From Candidatus Cloacimonadota bacterium (GTDB lineage Bacteria; Muiribacteriota; UBA6191), in contig JACFNL010000031.1 of assembly GCA_019454875.1 (NCBI GenBank), positions 1-35,699 of the forward strand: DNA of 35,699 bases, read 5' to 3'. Positions 32,060 to 35,699 of this stretch are shown here, one piece after another. The position numbers were made by a program, and so were the translations under genes. Under the pieces are notes generated by a model. That model searched no databases. It was not told where the DNA came from and saw only the letters and a program-made list of their open reading frames with translations. Position 1 is the stretch's first letter. Each line of letters begins with the position of its first letter.

Positions 32060-33916
32060 ATGAGCCCAGTAGTTAAGAAACTTCCCGTTTTGGTGGCAGC
32101 CAGAGTCGCTGCAGCTGAGGTAATTACCAGACCAGTCAATGTAGTCAAGGAACTGGTTGAGAACTCTATAGATGCCGGGGCAACCCAGATACGAATCAGT
32201 ATACAGTCCGGTGGCAAGCAGCTGATTGAGGTCTGGGATAATGGGGTTGGCATGGTGGCCGAAGATCTTCTTTTGTCATTGCAGAAACACGCTACTTCCA
32301 AAATTTTTTCCCTGGATGATTTAAACAGTCTTCAGTCCTTTGGTTTTCGTGGTGAGGCATTGCCAAGTATTGCTGCGGTGGCTCGTTTGCAGATTGAGAG
32401 CAGGTATCAGGGATCTGAGTGTGCTTATATGGTGCAGCAGACTGGGGTGGAGTCCTCTGAGGTGCAGGTGTCTTCTTTGAGTTCCGGAACAAAAGTCACG
32501 GTTCGGGATCTGTTCTACAATATTCCTGCCCGTCTGAAGTTTTTAAAAGGGGAAAGGTATGAAAAATCCCTGATAGAAGAACTTGTAGAGAATTTTATAG
32601 CGGCCACTCCCAGTATCAGTTTTGAGCTTAAGAGTCATGGGGAGAGAGTCCTTTACCACTCGGGAACTGGTGGGGATACAGAAATGCTTCAAAGCATCTA
32701 CGGAGTGAGTGCTTCTGCTCGAATGGTTGAGTTACCCAGTAAAAAACACCCCATTTTAGGTTTTGTGACACGGGGATTTGTAGGACTTCCAGATCAGTGT
32801 CGCTCGGATGCGAATCAGCTTCGGTTTTTTATCAATCGCCGCATTGTGAATCATCCTGGATTAAGAAAAATGATCCGCATGGCCTATGATTCTCTTTCTG
32901 AAACAAAAAAATGGCCCATTGGTTTATTCTGGATTGACATTCCTCCAAGGATGCTTGATGTAAACATCCATCCCCAGAAGACTGAGATTCGCATTGAAAA
33001 TGAAGTGCTGTTAAATGAGTTTTTGTTAAAAAATGTCAGGCAGCTACTTTTAAGTCAGGATTTAAGTCCCAGAATCAGGCTCTCCGAAACGGCCTTAAAA
33101 CCCGGTTTATATCAGCCATTGACCAAGAATCCTGCATTAAATCCCGGGGATGCAGAGGAAACAATTGATCCGGATCTGCCCATGACTCTTTATAGTCAAA
33201 AACCACTTCATTCAGAGGTAGTCCCCCAAAAGCCTGTTGAGCCTTCGGTTTCCCAAAAACAGGTGGGCGCATTAAAAATTCAGATTCCCCATGAATTGAA
33301 TGTCATTCAAGAAGCTCCCAAGGTACCCAGGCTCGAATCTTTTCGGGTTGTAGGACAGTTAAAAAAGACCCTGATCCTTTGTGAATCTTCCGAGGATTTG
33401 ATGCTTATTGATCAGCATATTGCCCAGGAAAGGGTTTTGTTTGATCAGTGTTATATAGCCCTTTGTAATCCCGGGAAAAAACTCAGATCCCAGAAACTCC
33501 TTGCTCCAATGCGTTTTGTGGGTGGTGCCAGCCATCTTTCGCTGATCGAGGAACACAAAGAAGCTTTGATGAATGCCGGGCTTGATTGCCGTGTGGAAGG
33601 GTCAGAGCTTCTGGTACTGGGATATCCTCAGGAATTATCCTTGGGAATTGATCAGGAGTTTATCGAGAAGCTGTTTGTTTCTTTGGAAAAAAACCAGGTT
33701 TCCAGTGTGATGGAGGATTATTTTCGTGAGATTGCTTCGGCTATGGCCTGTCGAGGTTCCATTAAGGCCGGAATGGAATTAAGTGTTGCTGAAATGCAAA
33801 GGCTGGTAACAGATTTGTCCTACAGTGCTAATCCCTACTTCTGTCCTCATGGTCGGCCTGTAATCGTCAAAATGAGCACGAAGGAACTTCTTTCACGGTT
33901 TAACCGTTATGAATAA
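32060..33916 (+). CDS. mutL: DNA mismatch repair protein MutL
   Basis: The 618-residue protein couples MutS recognition to strand removal. The N-terminal GHKL ATPase shows E31-x-x-x-N35 in ELVENSIDAGA, D60 in the DNGVGM loop and GFRGEALPSIA (95-105). DVNIHPQKTEIRI lies around residue 300. A Pro-rich linker (about 350-430) precedes the C-terminal domain. This carries an endonuclease-type metal motif DQHIAQERVLFD, plus ACRGSIKAG and CPHGRP, so it is probably a nicking MutL. Two positions differ from the usual DQHA-x2-E-x4-E: Ile for Ala and Asp for the last Glu. No mutS is nearby. It overlaps miaA by 8 bp. Confidence 0.95.
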   Translation: MSPVVKKLPVLVAARVAAAEVITRPVNVVKELVENSIDAGATQIRISIQSGGKQLIEVWDNGVGMVAEDLLLSLQKHATSKIFSLDDLNSLQSFGFRGEALPSIAAVARLQIESRYQGSECAYMVQQTGVESSEVQVSSLSSGTKVTVRDLFYNIPARLKFLKGERYEKSLIEELVENFIAATPSISFELKSHGERVLYHSGTGGDTEMLQSIYGVSASARMVELPSKKHPILGFVTRGFVGLPDQCRSDANQLRFFINRRIVNHPGLRKMIRMAYDSLSETKKWPIGLFWIDIPPRMLDVNIHPQKTEIRIENEVLLNEFLLKNVRQLLLSQDLSPRIRLSETALKPGLYQPLTKNPALNPGDAEETIDPDLPMTLYSQKPLHSEVVPQKPVEPSVSQKQVGALKIQIPHELNVIQEAPKVPRLESFRVVGQLKKTLILCESSEDLMLIDQHIAQERVLFDQCYIALCNPGKKLRSQKLLAPMRFVGGASHLSLIEEHKEALMNAGLDCRVEGSELLVLGYPQELSLGIDQEFIEKLFVSLEKNQVSSVMEDYFREIASAMACRGSIKAGMELSVAEMQRLVTDLSYSANPYFCPHGRPVIVKMSTKELLSRFNRYE

Positions 33917-34814
33917 AGAAATTTGGTGTCTCTATGGAGCAACAGCCTCAGGTAAAACTGAAATGGCTATGCGGATTGCCTCTTCACATCCGGTAGAGAT
34001 TTTATGTATGGATGCCTTTCAGATCTATCAGGAAATTCCAATCCTGTCTGCTGCTCCTGAACCGGAAGATTTGGCAAAAATTCCACATCATGGATTTGCA
34101 TTTCTAAGACCGGATCAGAGTTTTTCCGTAGTGGAGTGGTATGAAAAAACCGTTGCTCTGATTCTGCAGGTATGGGAGAGAAACAAGATTCCTATGTTGG
34201 TTGGGGGAACCGGCCTTTATCTCAAGCTGATCCAGTCCGGCCTTGAAGATACAGGGACAACAACAGACCCACTGTTCAGAAAAAATCTGGAATCAAGTGC
34301 AGAAAACAAGGACCCGCACTGGCTTTGGGAAGAGCTAAACAAGGTCTGGCCGCAAAGGGCAGAAAAACTTCATTTTAATGATAAAAAAAGGATTATTCGG
34401 GCCCTTGAGATTCATAATTCTCCCAATTCACTCCAATATGGGCAAATACGGGACGAGCTGGCCCAATTCTGTCCAGGGTGGAAAAAAATCTGGCTGAATC
34501 CAGATAGGGAACTTCTGTACCATAGGATCAATCAAAGAGTTCTTTTAATGGAAGCTCGTGGTCTTGTGGGTGAAGTGGAGAAACTGCAAAGGCAATATGC
34601 AGTGCAGGGAACCATAAAGCAGGCCATAGGCTACAAAGAGACATTAGGGTTTTTGGAAGGCACACTCTCTCGGGAGGCATGGATTCAATGCATACAACAA
34701 AATACAAGAAGGTTTGCCAAAAGGCAGCTGACCTGGTTTCGGGCACAACAAGATTACTGGGAGTGTTCTTCGGTTTCGGATGTTTTGCCCTGGCTCAGGC
34801 AGACGACAGTGTAA
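33909..34814 (+). CDS. miaA: tRNA dimethylallyltransferase MiaA
   Basis: The 301-residue enzyme adds a dimethylallyl group to A37 of UNN-decoding tRNAs. It has the P-loop GATASGKT (10-17), VGGTGLYLK, KLHFNDKKRIIRALEI, the QAIGYKE segment and the C-terminal RFAKRQLTWFR motif. The second motif, usually DSxQxYxxMxxGTAKP, is DAFQIYQEIPILSAAP, so Ser is Ala and the GTAK loop is changed; the enzyme is divergent but its framework is complete. It overlaps mutL by 8 bp, a common pairing. Its last 127 bp overlap the next secreted gene. Confidence 0.92.
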   Translation: MNKEIWCLYGATASGKTEMAMRIASSHPVEILCMDAFQIYQEIPILSAAPEPEDLAKIPHHGFAFLRPDQSFSVVEWYEKTVALILQVWERNKIPMLVGGTGLYLKLIQSGLEDTGTTTDPLFRKNLESSAENKDPHWLWEELNKVWPQRAEKLHFNDKKRIIRALEIHNSPNSLQYGQIRDELAQFCPGWKKIWLNPDRELLYHRINQRVLLMEARGLVGEVEKLQRQYAVQGTIKQAIGYKETLGFLEGTLSREAWIQCIQQNTRRFAKRQLTWFRAQQDYWECSSVSDVLPWLRQTTV

Positions 34815-35699
34815 GACAGGGATTGTTTCACTCACTTTATGCTGAGCGTTCTTTTCCTGTTCCTTCTCTGCCAGTGCAACCTGGTGTACACAACATTGCC
34901 CCTTTGGATCTTGGTATCAATCCCTTAATGCCACCTGGAGGCTCTGCTTATCTGATGGGTTCATTTGGTTCCTCTCCAGGCCTTGGTGACAAAACGATTC
35001 TGTTTGAATGGCCGGATAGGGGAAATGCTCTGGTTTCCATATACAAAACCCAGTATTTCAGTGGCTGGCGTTGGTTCTGGTACGGAGAGCCCGGAGGGGC
35101 TTACGGCAAGATTGTGGGTGGGTACTATGATTTGTCGTCCCAGACCCTGCCTTCAGCTCCTTCCATGACTAAGAACTGGAATCACTTAAGATTAAGCTGG
35201 GTCGCTCCCAAGGCTTCTGGTTACTCCACCCGTGTTTCCTTGATGATTAGCCCCCGAGCCGATCTGGAATTGTTAAACGCTCAGGCCGGGAAAATAATCT
35301 ATGACGGCTCGGGAACAAGTACGAGCCTGATGCTCGAGCAGCATCCCGGAAACTGGGTGTCACTTGGATTTTTTGGCATGCGAGAGATCAATGGATTAAG
35401 AATTGATTCCGGGGGAGGGGTTCAAAAATTTACTTCCTCATCGGGGGCAGTTAACCCTATTGCCTCGGTATTTGGTTCAAGAAACGGGGATGGCCTTGAA
35501 TCAAGAGCCTTGTTACGGTTTGCCATACCAAAACTTTTAAATACATCTCAGACTTTTTATAAATTCCGCCCCGCAGGTTCTTCGGATCCTGAGGATCAGT
35601 ACGGGAATGTAATGCCCTGGCCTAAATCGGAAGATCGATATATTGTTCTGGGTTCGCATTTTATGGCCCAGAATCTACAGGACTGGAAAAATCGGGTAT
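34688..35699 (+). CDS. Secreted protein of unknown function (3' partial)
   Basis: The frame from the ATG at 34688 stays open to the window edge (337 complete codons). GGGAGG (34672-34677) lies 10 nt upstream. The start has a long basic n-region (MHTTKYKKVCQK) and a hydrophobic core ending FALAQA-DDS, a plausible signal peptide. The mature part is rich in aromatic and Gly residues (WRWFWYGEPGGAYGKIVGGYY) and looks like a beta-rich exported domain; no family is recognised. The first 127 bp overlap miaA in another frame, an unusually long overlap, so a later start cannot be excluded, though none has comparable signals. Confidence 0.65.
   Translation, partial: MHTTKYKKVCQKAADLVSGTTRLLGVFFGFGCFALAQADDSVRQGLFHSLYAERSFPVPSLPVQPGVHNIAPLDLGINPLMPPGGSAYLMGSFGSSPGLGDKTILFEWPDRGNALVSIYKTQYFSGWRWFWYGEPGGAYGKIVGGYYDLSSQTLPSAPSMTKNWNHLRLSWVAPKASGYSTRVSLMISPRADLELLNAQAGKIIYDGSGTSTSLMLEQHPGNWVSLGFFGMREINGLRIDSGGGVQKFTSSSGAVNPIASVFGSRNGDGLESRALLRFAIPKLLNTSQTFYKFRPAGSSDPEDQYGNVMPWPKSEDRYIVLGSHFMAQNLQDWKNRV

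Noticed and set aside
1..35699. tRNA genes, CRISPR arrays, insertion sequences or integrase genes
   Set aside because: None were recognised on either strand; no regularly spaced repeats, transposase motifs or tRNA-like cloverleaf were seen by eye.

Overview
The window looks like a stretch of chromosome from a Gram-negative-type (diderm) bacterium with a standard genetic code and mid-range GC. It carries a PilQ secretin, a beta-barrel protein ending in Phe, an Sec/lipoprotein export signature set and RseP, all of which imply an outer membrane. I cannot place the phylum. UbiA/UbiX of the menaquinone (futalosine-type) style, a SpoIID-like protein and FlgD-like Ig tails suggest a deep-branching or uncultivated lineage rather than a familiar proteobacterium, but this is inference. 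No tRNA, rRNA, CRISPR array, insertion sequence or phage gene was found. Gene density is very high and many neighbours overlap by 4 bp (ATGA or GTGA).

Region 1 (1-8357) is a group of secreted or surface proteins: the end of a multi-Ig protein with a FlgD-like tail, an MBL-fold hydrolase, a FecR-like/Ig secreted protein, a putative outer-membrane barrel, and a convergent lipoprotein with a carboxypeptidase-regulatory-like domain and a TolB-like propeller. Region 2 (8548-15668) is the conserved translation/envelope block rpsB-tsf-(terminator)-pyrH-frr-uppS-cdsA, followed by two RseP-type genes in tandem. The first of these has lost every zinc ligand and the catalytic Glu; the second is intact. 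The first sits where dxr often lies in other genomes.

Region 3 (15665-23032) is a SpoIID-like peptidoglycan protein followed by pilM-pilN-pilO-pilP-pilQ and a large PilX/GspK-like prepilin-like protein, i.e. the alignment complex and secretin of a type IV pilus or related machine. Region 4 (23029-29383) holds tatC, a UbiA-family prenyltransferase, ubiX, trxA with a CPPC active site, a membrane-anchored TPR protein, nadK, a tandem universal stress protein and tsaD. Region 5 (29382-31710, minus strand) has a BI-1 family membrane protein with its own promoter and terminator, and a two-gene unit of a secreted CxxS thioredoxin-fold protein and a small Cys-rich secreted protein. Region 6 (31907-35699) has a possible 42-residue ORF, mutL, miaA, and a secreted protein that runs off the right edge and overlaps miaA by 127 bp.

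The points most worth a second look are the active/inactive RseP pair, the recurring absence of a Shine-Dalgarno sequence where a -10-like hexamer lies 6-8 nt before the start codon (possible leaderless mRNAs), a strong terminator embedded in the signal-anchor codons of the TPR gene, a hairpin that would bury the pilQ start codon, and the CxxS/Cys-rich secreted pair.
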